From: Oceanicoccus sp. KOV_DT_Chl
GTDB taxonomy: Bacteria; Pseudomonadota; Gammaproteobacteria; Pseudomonadales; Dasaniaceae
Direction of reading: 5' to 3'
DNA length: 64,000 nt
Assembly: GCF_900120175.1 (NCBI RefSeq)
Contig: NZ_FQLF01000001.1
Location: 720,129 to 784,128 of the forward strand
Every line of letters starts with the position of its first letter. Within the stretch, counting starts at the first letter, position 1. The translations under genes and the position numbers were made by a program. Under the pieces are notes generated by a model that worked only from the letters and a program-made list of their open reading frames with translations, did not search any database and was not told where the DNA came from. Shown here one piece after another: positions 48,577-57,510 of the stretch.

Positions 48577-49752
48577 ATGCTGATCAGTTTTTTTCAAACC
48601 TTGAAGCGCGCCAATGTGCCGGTGTCGATTAAGGAGTTGCTGGATTTAATTTTAGCGCTGCAAAATCATTTGGCGTTTACTGATATTGATGATTTTTATT
48701 TTTTAAGCCGCACAGTTTTAGTCAAGGATGAGAAGTATTTTGACCGCTTCGATCGCGCCTTTGGCTATTATTTTCGTGACCTTGAAACCCTTGAAGATGT
48801 TATTGAGGCGCTGATACCAGAAGACTGGCTGCGGGAAGAATTTACCAAGCAGCTCACTCAGGAAGAAAAAGATAAAATTGAATCTCTTGGCGGTCTTGAA
48901 AAATTAATCGAAGAGTTCAAAAAGCGCCTGGAAGAACAAAAAGAACGTCATCAGGGCGGTAATAAATGGATAGGCACCGGCGGTACCTCACCTTTTGGTC
49001 ATAGTGGTTACAACCCTGAAGGGATGCGTATTGGTGGTGAAAGTCGCAATAAAAAAGCGCTTAAGGTCTGGGAAAAGCGCGAATTTAAAAATCTTGATGA
49101 CGATGTAGAAATTGGTACTCGCAATATCAAAGTGGCGCTACGAAGGTTAAGAAAGTTTGCCCGTACCGGCGCTGAAGACGAGCTGGATTTGGATGACACC
49201 ATCAGCTCCACTGCTAAAAATGCTGGCATGCTAGACATTAAAATGGTGCCCGAAAGGCACAACGCAGTAAAGGTACTGTTATTTTTTGATGTAGGTGGTT
49301 CCATGGATCCACATGTAAAAGTCTGTCAGGAGATGTTTTCTGCAGCGCGTTCTGAATTCAAACATATGGAATATTTTTACTTCCATAACTTTATTTACGA
49401 ATCGGTTTGGGATAACAATATTCGCCGTCACACTGAGCGCTTAAGCTTGATGGATGTCATGCATAAGTACAGCAGCGATTATAAGGTGGTGTTTATTGGC
49501 GACGCCTCAATGTCTCCCTATGAAATTGTTCAACCCGGCGGCAGCGTTGAACACTGGAATGAAGAATCCGGTGAAATGTGGATGCGGCGCTTAAAAGAAA
49601 CCTACGAAAAAGTCATTTGGATAAACCCGGTGCCCCCGGAAGATTGGCACTACACGCATTCTATTAATTTGACTCAACAGCTGATGGAAGGGCATATGTA
49701 CCCATTGACAGTGAAGGGGTTAGAAGAAGGGATGAGCTATTTGTCCAAGTGA
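48577..49752 (+). CDS. CoxE-like vWA domain protein
   Basis: The 391-residue cytoplasmic protein is the partner of the MoxR ATPase. The N-terminal region is helical and charged (LKRANVPVSIKELLDLILAL, and a long Glu/Lys helix near 105-130). The C-terminal vWA domain has VLLFFDVGGSMDPHVKVCQE: the first metal-site motif is DxGGS rather than DxSxS. Further on are YYFHNFIYESVW and VVFIGDASMSPYEI. The membrane vWA protein upstream may be a client or anchor; that is inference from order. Confidence 0.9.
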   Translation: MLISFFQTLKRANVPVSIKELLDLILALQNHLAFTDIDDFYFLSRTVLVKDEKYFDRFDRAFGYYFRDLETLEDVIEALIPEDWLREEFTKQLTQEEKDKIESLGGLEKLIEEFKKRLEEQKERHQGGNKWIGTGGTSPFGHSGYNPEGMRIGGESRNKKALKVWEKREFKNLDDDVEIGTRNIKVALRRLRKFARTGAEDELDLDDTISSTAKNAGMLDIKMVPERHNAVKVLLFFDVGGSMDPHVKVCQEMFSAARSEFKHMEYFYFHNFIYESVWDNNIRRHTERLSLMDVMHKYSSDYKVVFIGDASMSPYEIVQPGGSVEHWNEESGEMWMRRLKETYEKVIWINPVPPEDWHYTHSINLTQQLMEGHMYPLTVKGLEEGMSYLSK

Positions 49753-49870
49753 TGTTAGTAGCGATTACTTGGGTATCTTTTTAGGGTTAGCTATGTATTT
49801 AGGCAGATAGTTTGTCCTTATGATAGTAAAAAGACTTCAATGTTGAGTGATAAAAAAATACCAGCTCTTA

Positions 49871-50638
49871 TCATTGTCTAAAAGCAATCAATGCTGCAGT
49901 AATTGCCACATTCAAAGACTCAACACCGTTATTCATTGGAATTCTCAGCTGCTGATCTGCGATTTTGGAAATATTAGCTGACACTCCTTCCGTTTCATTT
50001 CCCAGTACATACACTACAGATTGTTTCGGTTTGTAATCAAATAGCGATTGTTTTGCGTGCGAGGATAGTGTGCAGATACTGGTTTGCTGTTGTTTTAATT
50101 CCTGAAGTGCTGTTGCTAAATCGTCGCAATGCAATAAACGGGTTTTAAATAAAGTACCGACACTGGCTTTGATGACTAGCGGTGAAAGTGCCGCACAGCC
50201 TTTGCGCGGAATAATCAAACCATCAACACTGCCTGCACACACTGAGCGAATAATCATGCCTAAATTTTGTGGGTTGGTAATGCTATCTAAAGCGATCAGG
50301 TTGAAAGGCTGATCGGGCTTGCGATGATGAATAAACTCATCGACGGATTGGTGTTTAGCAACTTGGATGTCAGCCGCTACGCCTTGATCCTGTTTGCTGT
50401 TACGGGAAATTCTTGAGAGCGCTTTGCGGTCATGCCACTGGATTTCAATCTGGCGCTGCTCAGCCAGCGCAACAATTTCAGCTACAATACCACCGGCTTT
50501 ATTGGAATCGGCCAGATGCAATTTGTAAATGTTGAGGCTGTTATCCTGCAGCGCTTCTAGCACGGGTTTGCGACCGTAGATGGTGAGTAAATTATCAAAG
50601 AAAGCTTTTTTTTGCTGGTAGGCGCTGGAGTCGGTCAT
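49871..50638 (-). CDS. TrmH/SpoU-family RNA 2'-O-methyltransferase
   Basis: A SPOUT-fold, SAM-dependent RNA ribose methyltransferase. I take ATG 50638, giving 255 residues. The N-terminal substrate domain has IYGRKPVLEALQDNSLNIYK. The knot region shows LIALDSITNPQNLGMIIRSV, VYVLGNETEGVS and IPMNNGVESLNVAITAALI (motifs 1, 2 and 3). The target (tRNA or 23S rRNA) cannot be told; it is not a clear RlmB because the spacing and N-terminus differ. Confidence 0.88.
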   Translation of the reverse strand: MTDSSAYQQKKAFFDNLLTIYGRKPVLEALQDNSLNIYKLHLADSNKAGGIVAEIVALAEQRQIEIQWHDRKALSRISRNSKQDQGVAADIQVAKHQSVDEFIHHRKPDQPFNLIALDSITNPQNLGMIIRSVCAGSVDGLIIPRKGCAALSPLVIKASVGTLFKTRLLHCDDLATALQELKQQQTSICTLSSHAKQSLFDYKPKQSVVYVLGNETEGVSANISKIADQQLRIPMNNGVESLNVAITAALIAFRQ

Positions 50639-50735
50639 GCTGCGTTGGTTTCTGGCTGAAAGTATGAGCGAATAATGATAGCAGCCCAAATAAGGCTGCC
50701 ACTACTAAAAGTTTTTATATCGCAGCTAACCTGCG

Positions 50736-51650
50736 TTACTGCATTCTTACTCCGGGTGTGGTCTCGCGCGCGGCTTTGGTTACGCGTAATGAGGCTTCTT
50801 TTAAGCGTTCAGCAATATCCAAAATTTCAGCGCCGGTTAAAGCCTGGGTAATCGAACCGACGGTAAAGGTTAATTCCGGTGTGCGGCTATAGCCAAATAC
50901 AGGTACCGAAATATTGCAGACATCGTAGCTACGCTTGGGATCAATTCGATCCAAATGGTAGGGTTCGTCACACAGGGTTTGTTGATAGGTGTTGGTGGCT
51001 TTTTCCAGAGTATCCAGACTCCAGTTTTCATTCAGTACCGCCAGACTTTTACCCAAGGTGGCTTCGGCTGATGTTTTAAGCGTCACTTCAAAGCCTCGTG
51101 AGTGAATGGCGATCACGGATATACGCAGTGATTGATCGAACTTTTCATGGTACTCGCCCCTGGAATTATGCGAGCGATCCAGCCATTGCTGCAATTGATT
51201 TGCTGGTGACCAGGCAATAAAGCAGGCGCCTAGTGGTGCGATATTGGGTAATCGCAGCCCCATTTGAAAGGGGGATTCGAATGGCGCGGAGGTACGATAA
51301 TGGGCGAGCAGTACAATATGACTACCGGAGCGGCCGATAGCACCACAGCCCATGCCCAACTCCGAAGTGAGTTTTTCGAGTTCCGGGCGGGCATATTCCA
51401 ATACCGGGAATTGGGCAAAGGCTGCATGGCCCGCTGCGGCAATCGAGGGGCCTAAGCGATAAGCTTTGGATTTGGAATCCTGGACTAAAAAGCCGTAAGT
51501 GCTCATGGTAGTTAGAATGGCATGGCAGGTTGCCTTGTTAAGGTTAAGCCGTCGGGTAATATCAGTCAGGCCGAAGGATTGATGAGGGTTGGCCATCAGT
51601 AGGTCGATGATGGCTAGCGCTCTGGCTGTCGGTTTTGAAAAAAGTGCCAT
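50736..51650 (-). CDS. IclR-family transcriptional regulator
   Basis: The 304-residue protein has an N-terminal winged helix (SFGLTDITRRLNLNKATCHA, then TTMSTYGFLVQD) and a C-terminal effector domain of the IclR type (GAIGRSGSHIVLLAHYRTSA, LGACFIAWSPANQLQQWLDR, VIAIHSRGFEVTLKTS). IclR proteins often control aromatic or fatty-acid catabolism. Here the gene is downstream of two hotdog thioesterases on the same strand, 108 bases from the nearer, so those may be its targets or its operon partners. The effector is unknown. Confidence 0.9.
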   Translation of the reverse strand: MALFSKPTARALAIIDLLMANPHQSFGLTDITRRLNLNKATCHAILTTMSTYGFLVQDSKSKAYRLGPSIAAAGHAAFAQFPVLEYARPELEKLTSELGMGCGAIGRSGSHIVLLAHYRTSAPFESPFQMGLRLPNIAPLGACFIAWSPANQLQQWLDRSHNSRGEYHEKFDQSLRISVIAIHSRGFEVTLKTSAEATLGKSLAVLNENWSLDTLEKATNTYQQTLCDEPYHLDRIDPKRSYDVCNISVPVFGYSRTPELTFTVGSITQALTGAEILDIAERLKEASLRVTKAARETTPGVRMQ

Positions 51651-51758
51651 TGATGGTTAATACTCACGCCGATTAAACAGGCTGTGCAGTATAAATAAGT
51701 GCGGGGCGGTAGGGTAATTTATGACGCAAGTTTAATAAAATGAACCGTGATGCTGGTC

Positions 51759-52211
51759 CTATTGATCAGATAGCAAAAAATTGGCTCTAGCCATGGCGAT
51801 TGGGGTGTGTTCGTGAGTTTGCCAACAGGTCATGGAAACGTTGACGATTTTTCGCCCCTGTCTCACCACTTTGCAGCGGGTGAAACTATCGCGTTGACGG
51901 CCAGGGCTCAAATAATCGATTGAAAAATCGACCACTTTCGGCACCGTCAAAATATCAGCAAACATCATCACGTACAGTACGCCTGCAGTTTCCATAAATC
52001 CACCGAGTACACCGCCGTGAATGGCCGGTAAGGTGGGGTTGCCTATATTGCTATCTTTCTGTGGCATCCGAAAAATAAACTCATCTCCGATAGGAAAGCT
52101 CTCAATGCCAATTAATTGTGCATAGGGAATCTCTGCAATCAGGGCATCCATGTCACGATTGGCAATCGCCTGTTCAACGCGTTGATGGGTGCTTGTAGTG
52201 TGTTCAGGCAT
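51759..52211 (-). CDS. PaaI-type hotdog thioesterase
   Basis: A hotdog-fold acyl-CoA thioesterase of 150 aa. The core motif is LPAIHGGVLGGFMETAGVLY, followed by VVDFSIDYLSPGRQRDSFTR and KIVNVSMTCW, as in PaaI/YbgC-like enzymes. It overlaps the upstream thioesterase gene by 8 bases, so the two are translated together and may form a heteromer. The substrate is unknown. Confidence 0.88.
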   Translation of the reverse strand: MPEHTTSTHQRVEQAIANRDMDALIAEIPYAQLIGIESFPIGDEFIFRMPQKDSNIGNPTLPAIHGGVLGGFMETAGVLYVMMFADILTVPKVVDFSIDYLSPGRQRDSFTRCKVVRQGRKIVNVSMTCWQTHEHTPIAMARANFLLSDQ

Positions 52212-52673
52212 TGGTGGAGGTCCCCACGTTTTGCACGTTTACCGGGACCGGCATTAGCATAAAGGCTGCGACACAGGTGGCGATGGGTTTATTGATATCA
52301 TCTTGATAAGCAATGCCGCGGGTGAATACAACATTGCTAGTGACACGGTAGGCTTCAGCATTGGCAAACACCGACCTATTAGGTGTTGCTGCTGACATAT
52401 AATCAATACGTAAGTCGAGGGTGGGGCCAATCTCGTAAACCCTTCCAGTGACAGTTGCACAGAAAACCCTAAAGTAGTATCCAATAGCGTAGTGATGGCG
52501 CCGCCATGGATTACGCCGGTGTCGGGGTTGCCAATAATTTGCCGGGAGTAGGGCATCTCGAGAGTAATTTTTTTCCTTTCGATGTTAGCAATGCGTAAAT
52601 CGAGTGTGACGCAATGCGGCAAGCAACTGAGTACCTCTTGCAGCGTTTCGATGGTAAGTGGGGTCTCAGTCAT
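52204..52673 (-). CDS. PaaI-type hotdog thioesterase (frame broken once)
   Basis: From ATG 52673 (MTETPLTIETLQEVLSCLPH) the frame carries MPYSRQIIGNPDTGVIHGGA and ITTLLDTTLGFSVQLSLEGF, then fails at the G run 52423-52426 of the plus strand. The next frame continues LDLRIDYMSAATPNRSVFAN and VVFTRGIAYQDDINKPIATC. Adding one base gives a 156-residue hotdog enzyme. It overlaps the following thioesterase by 8 bases. Paired hotdog genes of this kind are common beside acyl-CoA catabolism genes. Confidence 0.83.
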
Positions 52674-52750
52674 GTTGGGTCCAGAGTTTGCTGCAGCTAA
52701 ACATAGTTGTGAAATCGCGATCAATATCAGTCACATGTTAGCAGAAGTAA

Positions 52751-53440
52751 TTAGGGCAAGATTAATTTAAAACAGCCGCCACCGCCGGGAAGGTTGGAAA
52801 GTTCTATAGAGCCCGTGCGGTCTTTGCAGTGGTGGATTGAAGCAATTTGTTGGGAAAAAAACAAGCCTAGATTGGTGCTGCCACTATTAAAATCGATGCT
52901 GCGCTCTTTATTGCTAATGTTATCGATAATCGCTTTTGGGTAGCCACTGCCATTATCGATGATAGTGATAACCAGGTTTTTTTCGATAATCTCGGCGGAT
53001 AAATCAATATGATCCTGAGTGTATTTTGCACAATTCACCAGAATATTGGTGACTACCCCGGCAATTAAGTTTTCATCAAAGTAGCCGGTAAGGTTGTCAT
53101 CGCAATGAATGTTTATTGTTACATTGTTGACTTCAAATAATAATTTTTGACTTTCAATTTGTTCTTCCAAAAAGTCGTTTATAAAGACTTCTTCCAGATT
53201 TAAAAATAATTGGTCGCTGTTTAATCGATAGAGCCCTAGCAAATAAATTAGGGCGTTGTTGATGCGTGAGGCTTCTCCACGAAGTACGCTGTAACTTTTC
53301 CGCTGTTCAGGACGCTCTTCTGCGGTGATATCAATCATTTCATCAAGCGAGGTGAGCAGCATGCCCAATGAATTTTTTATATCGTGGACTGACGACGCCA
53401 ATAACATTGAGAAATCTATCGGGTTTTTTGAGTCTGTCAT
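52751..53440 (-). CDS. Small sensor histidine kinase without an input domain
   Basis: The 229 residues hold only a dimerisation helix with the phospho-accepting histidine in SSVHDIKNSLGMLLTSLDEM and a HATPase domain (ILVNCAKYTQDHIDLSAEII, VITIIDNGSGYPKAIIDN, and GGGGCFKLILP at the end). There is no membrane helix or PAS domain, so input must come from a partner. It starts 32 bases after the receiver-TPR gene on the same strand, which is its likely cognate. Confidence 0.88.
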   Translation of the reverse strand: MTDSKNPIDFSMLLASSVHDIKNSLGMLLTSLDEMIDITAEERPEQRKSYSVLRGEASRINNALIYLLGLYRLNSDQLFLNLEEVFINDFLEEQIESQKLLFEVNNVTINIHCDDNLTGYFDENLIAGVVTNILVNCAKYTQDHIDLSAEIIEKNLVITIIDNGSGYPKAIIDNISNKERSIDFNSGSTNLGLFFSQQIASIHHCKDRTGSIELSNLPGGGGCFKLILP

Positions 53441-53472
53441 TATTACTCCGTAACGGCAGAATGAAAGCCTAA

Positions 53473-55116
53473 TTAAAGACTGCTTTTCATTTTTGCCAGG
53501 TGTTCACACAGCACTTTATAACGGTCATGTAGTGGGCTGCTGCTGTCTAAATGACTTAGTTTTTCTTTGGCAGCAGTGCAGCGTTGAATCATAGGGGCAT
53601 TTACGCCAGTGGCTGCCATCTCTCGAACAAGTGCCAGCATCAAGTTAAGATTTAAACCAATATTGTTGGGGTAGTGTTTAAGTGCTTGGCTGAATAAACG
53701 AATGGCTTTGCTGTATTCTTTAGTGGCAAACAGGTCTTTGCCTTCCTGGTTAAGTTCGATAGCTTTTTGTTTGCCTTCTTTGCTTAAGGGTTCGTCTGAA
53801 ATGCGATCAATTGCCTGACAAATTTCAGGATTATTTTGATGGCTTTCGGCGAGATCCTTAAGAATCGATTGTGCTTTTTCGTGGTCTCCTACAGACTTAT
53901 AGGTCTTCGCCATATCCAGCATCAGCTCAGCTGATTTATTGGCGGTTCCTGAAATTCGCTGTTGAATATCTTTGATCTTTTCCTGTGATTTTTCAGTATT
54001 GCCGGCACTGGCGTGTACACCTGCTTCGAGAATATCTGACTGTAACTCGATGTTTTCATGGTCTTTGTATTTGCGTTTTACTTTCTTAAGTGCTTCTTCT
54101 GCATCTTTAATTTTAGCTTTGGCATTGTCCGGGTTGTGGCTAATTTCTGAGTTGATGCAACGAACCAGATTAAAGTGTTGTTCCGGGGATTCATAAACAG
54201 AATTATTGCCCAGTCTAATGACTTTTTTACGTGATAATTCAGCACGTTCCCAGTCGTGGTTGTCCTCGGAAATTTCAGCGAGTTTTTCTTGCCTGACAAT
54301 AGCGTTAGGGGAGACCTCAATGGCTTTTTCCAGTAACTTTTGCGCAGCTTCTATGTCACCTTGACGAGTTTTTATATCTGCAAGGCAGTCATAGATTTCA
54401 AGACATAAACAGCCATCATTAATAAGTTTATCAAAGACCCCTTCGGCTTCATCCAGATCGCCCAGGGCCATTAAGGATTTACCGAGACCTATTGATGCCC
54501 ACTCTAGCTCACGCTCATCCAGAATTTCTTCATAGACTTTTTTGGCTTGACTGTAGCGATGCTTCTTCAGAAAGCAGCTGCCCATAATTTTGTAGCAGCG
54601 CTGTTCATATTTGTCATGCAGCTCAATTCTTTCCTGGCAGAGTTCAATTGCGCGATCAAAATCCAGAGTATCCATGGCGTTATTAATTTCATACAGGGAC
54701 TCTTTTTCCAGTACCAGCCGATCCAGTCTTTTTTGTAAAACCCCTTGAGTGAAGGGTTTGGTGAGGTAGTCGTCCGGTTGATACTCGAGGGCACCGAAGA
54801 CCATATCTTTGGTGGTTTCGGCAGTGATCATCATATAAATAGTTTTATTTTGAAGGATATTTTTGAAGCGCAGTTCTTCCAGAATTTGTTGGCCGTTTTT
54901 ATTGTCTCCTAAATTGTAGTCAGCAAGGATGATGTCATAGGGGTTTTCTTCGCATTTAAGGATGGCTTCTTCCCCGTTAGAGGCGGTATCCACCCGAATC
55001 ATGCCGAAATTATCCAGCATGCGCCTAATGGAGCCGCGCATATCCGGAAAGTCATCAATAACTAATGCGGTTTTTTGTTTATAGATTTTGATAACATCAA
55101 TTTTTGTAAGGGTCAT
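53473..55116 (-). CDS. Response regulator with a C-terminal TPR array
   Basis: Residues about 14-135 are a receiver: ALVIDDFPDMRGSIRRMLDN, the phosphorylation site aspartate in YDIILADYNLGDNKNG, and lysine in DYLTKPFTQGV. The remaining 400 residues are helical with tetratricopeptide-like repeats (AKKVYEEILDERELEWASIG, AQKLLEKAIEVSPNAIVRQE, AIRLFSQALKHYPNNIGLNL). There is no DNA-binding domain, so output is through protein contacts. The length is 547 aa. With the input-less histidine kinase downstream it forms a soluble two-component pair. Confidence 0.9.
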   Translation of the reverse strand: MTLTKIDVIKIYKQKTALVIDDFPDMRGSIRRMLDNFGMIRVDTASNGEEAILKCEENPYDIILADYNLGDNKNGQQILEELRFKNILQNKTIYMMITAETTKDMVFGALEYQPDDYLTKPFTQGVLQKRLDRLVLEKESLYEINNAMDTLDFDRAIELCQERIELHDKYEQRCYKIMGSCFLKKHRYSQAKKVYEEILDERELEWASIGLGKSLMALGDLDEAEGVFDKLINDGCLCLEIYDCLADIKTRQGDIEAAQKLLEKAIEVSPNAIVRQEKLAEISEDNHDWERAELSRKKVIRLGNNSVYESPEQHFNLVRCINSEISHNPDNAKAKIKDAEEALKKVKRKYKDHENIELQSDILEAGVHASAGNTEKSQEKIKDIQQRISGTANKSAELMLDMAKTYKSVGDHEKAQSILKDLAESHQNNPEICQAIDRISDEPLSKEGKQKAIELNQEGKDLFATKEYSKAIRLFSQALKHYPNNIGLNLNLMLALVREMAATGVNAPMIQRCTAAKEKLSHLDSSSPLHDRYKVLCEHLAKMKSSL

Positions 55117-55325
55117 AAGTCACTGCTTGTTCATATTGTTGTTGGCCAAGACATGAGTGCATTGAAATTGATGCTGACCAGCTCAAAAAAACCTAATAAT
55201 TTCAGTAAGCTAGTATAGTTCAGATATATTTATTTGCAGTGTTCGCTGTAGTTTATTGGTTCTATTGTGTGGACGGTAGCGACTTTTAGATCATTGACAG
55301 CCTGATTAAAGGTTTGGGGGAAGAT

Positions 55326-55884
55326 TTGAAGCAATACGATGAATTGGAAAGTCTGGAGGAGTGGCAGTCATTGGCCTTCGGGGTGGTGTTGGTTTCCCGT
55401 ATGGGGGCAACTATCGGTTGTTTTGTGAGCTGACAGGTGCGGGGATGCGGCCTTATTTAGCAATATGCTCAATTTGGTCTGGGAGTTTGTCGGAGGAAAA
55501 AATCAGCGTATTGATTTCCAGAAGCAGCTAGACAAGCTGGAAATCATCACTCCGGATCCTGAGCAATATGATATATATGGGGTTTGGCCTGCTTTGGATG
55601 CAACTGTTGCTATGGCGACTTTATTGGGTGCTTGCGAGCGCTGGGACTTGAGTGAGATTGAGGCAATTGCTGATTTGTCGATGGCCACTATCCAGGGCTA
55701 TATCGAAGCTGTCGGTGACGCGGTTCAGGATCATCCGCTGATACACTCAGAGCTCTCTTTCGTTGAGGCGTTGTTGGCATTAATCGCGGTTAATGCCCAT
55801 CGTGGCAGGGCGGAGGTAGTGGCCGTCTTGAAAGCCAGTCTAGGCGAGCAGGAGGTGACGAATATTGGCTTGGCTATTGAATAA
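55326..55884 (+). CDS. yjaG: YjaG family protein (DUF416), frame broken twice
   Basis: The coding sense runs through three frames: LKQYDELESLEEWQSLAFGV and VLVSRM, then NYRLFCELTGAG, then DAALFSNMLNLVWEFVGGKN followed by YDIYGVWPALDATVAMATLL and VTNIGLAIE. This matches the whole length of YjaG, including DLYGVYPAIDA of the E. coli protein as I recall it. Adding one G in each of the runs 55403-55407 and 55441-55444 yields 186 residues. The start is probably TTG 55326 behind GGGGGAAGA, but is not certain. The function of the family is unknown. Confidence 0.78.
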
Positions 55885-56064
55885 TTGCGCATTGCCCTCA
55901 CGCGTGGATTGCTTCTTAAGGTGTTCGCTATATAATGCCCCGACATGGTGCTTTGAAAGGCTTCGCTGCAAATAAAAGTCTCGCGCCATAATTCTAGATT
56001 TAGCATTAATTAAATAATGTAAGCTATTGATATAATAATAAGTATTATATTTTTCAGCTAACTA

Positions 56065-57372
56065 ATGGGGGAGAGAATGGGATTCATGTCCAGGCACTTT
56101 GCTGTGCTTATTAGTTTATTAATTTTACCGATGGTTGCCCGTGCTGATGATGCGCTCAGCGGTGCCAATACCGGTTGGATACTAACATCAACTGCCCTTG
56201 TGCTGTTTATGACCCTGCCAGGCCTGGCTTTATTTTATGGTGGCCTGGTTCGATCTAAAAACGTCCTGAGCGTGCTGATGCAGTGTTTTACTATCGCCTG
56301 CATCGCTTCCATTTTATGGTTTGTCGCAGGCTATAGTATAGCCTTCAGTGAAGGTGGTGCTTTTAGTGGTGGTCTATCCAAGATGTTTTTGGCTGGCGTA
56401 ACCCTTGACTCACTGAGTGGTGATATCCCGGAAACCGTATTTATCATGTTTCAAATGACCTTTGCCATTATTACCCCCGCGTTGATAGTAGGCGGGTTTG
56501 CTGAGCGAATGAAGTTTTCCGCTGTGGTGCTGTTCTCGGCCCTGTGGCTATTGGCTGTATATGCACCAATCACTCATTGGGTGTGGGGCGGTGGCTGGTT
56601 AACTGAAATGGGATTGTTGGATTTTGCTGGCGGTACAGTAGTGCATATCACGGCTGGTGTTGCTGCGCTAGTCTCGGCGCTGGTACTTGGGAATCGCAAA
56701 GGTTTTGGTGAGACTGCGATGCCGCCACACAATATGACTATGACGATTACTGGCGCCGGTATGCTCTGGGTGGGCTGGTTCGGTTTTAATGCGGGTAGTG
56801 CTTTGGCAGCAAATGGCAGTGCCGGTATGGCGATGATGGTGACCCACTTGTCCGCCTCTGCTGGCGCCTTTACCTGGCTGTGTATTGAGTGGGTGAAATA
56901 CGGTAAGCCCAGTGCTCTTGGTGCGGTAACTGGCATGGTGGCTGGTTTGGGTACGATTACCCCCGCTTCGGGCTATGTGGGCCCTGCGGGCGCACTGGTA
57001 ATAGGGATTACGGCCGGTATTGTGTGTTTCTACGCGACCCTGACCTTGAAACAAAAGTTAAAGATTGATGATTCGCTGGATGTATTTCCTGTTCACGGCG
57101 TTGGCGGCATTTTGGGAACATTTATGGCAGGTATTTTCGCTAGTTCTGAGCTGGGCTTGTTCAGTGGTCAAGGTTTGGCGGAAGGCATGACTATTAGCAA
57201 GCAGCTGGTCGTTCAGTTAATTGGTATTGGCGCTACCTTTGCCTATACCGCGGTAGTTACCTATATTCTGTTGATCGTTGTGCGCTCCCTGGTTGGCTTG
57301 CGGGTCGCTGATGATGAAGAGACCCAGGGGCTTGATGTCATTTCTCATAATGAGAGCGGCTACGATTTGTAA
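56065..57372 (+). CDS. amt: Ammonium transporter Amt/AmtB
   Basis: A trimeric inner-membrane ammonia channel. The 435-residue product has a signal-like first segment (FAVLISLLILPMVARADD), then eleven helices. Signatures are LPGLALFYGGLVRSKNVLSV, the Amt family ITHWVWGGGWL and DFAGGTVVHITAGVAALVSA, WFGFNAGSALAANGSAGMAM, and DVFPVHGVGGILGTFMAGIF, covering both pore histidines. The start may be ATG 56065, 56077 or 56086; the GGGGGAGAG favours one of the later two. No glnK lies next to it, unlike the usual glnK-amtB pair. Confidence 0.94.
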   Translation: MGERMGFMSRHFAVLISLLILPMVARADDALSGANTGWILTSTALVLFMTLPGLALFYGGLVRSKNVLSVLMQCFTIACIASILWFVAGYSIAFSEGGAFSGGLSKMFLAGVTLDSLSGDIPETVFIMFQMTFAIITPALIVGGFAERMKFSAVVLFSALWLLAVYAPITHWVWGGGWLTEMGLLDFAGGTVVHITAGVAALVSALVLGNRKGFGETAMPPHNMTMTITGAGMLWVGWFGFNAGSALAANGSAGMAMMVTHLSASAGAFTWLCIEWVKYGKPSALGAVTGMVAGLGTITPASGYVGPAGALVIGITAGIVCFYATLTLKQKLKIDDSLDVFPVHGVGGILGTFMAGIFASSELGLFSGQGLAEGMTISKQLVVQLIGIGATFAYTAVVTYILLIVVRSLVGLRVADDEETQGLDVISHNESGYDL

Positions 57373-57391
57373 GTCTGGATTTCCTTCCTTG

Positions 57392-57421
57392 CAGCCCGGT
57401 TATCACCGGGCTGTTTTATTT
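57392..57421 (+). terminator. Rho-independent terminator after amt
   Basis: CAGCCCGGT (57392-57400) pairs with ACCGGGCTG (57405-57413) around TATC, followed by TTTTATTTG. It is a strong 9-pair GC-rich stem about 20 bases after the stop. Confidence 0.92.
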
Positions 57422-57510
57422 GTTATTAGTGGCTAATTATTACTCAAGATATCGATTACACTGCCGATAGCGTTATTGATCGCTTTCCAAGTATTAAAGC
57501 AGGTGTAGCC

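Noticed and set aside
55885..56064. Sigma-54 promoter upstream of amt
   Set aside because: GG and GC elements are present but not at the required spacing.
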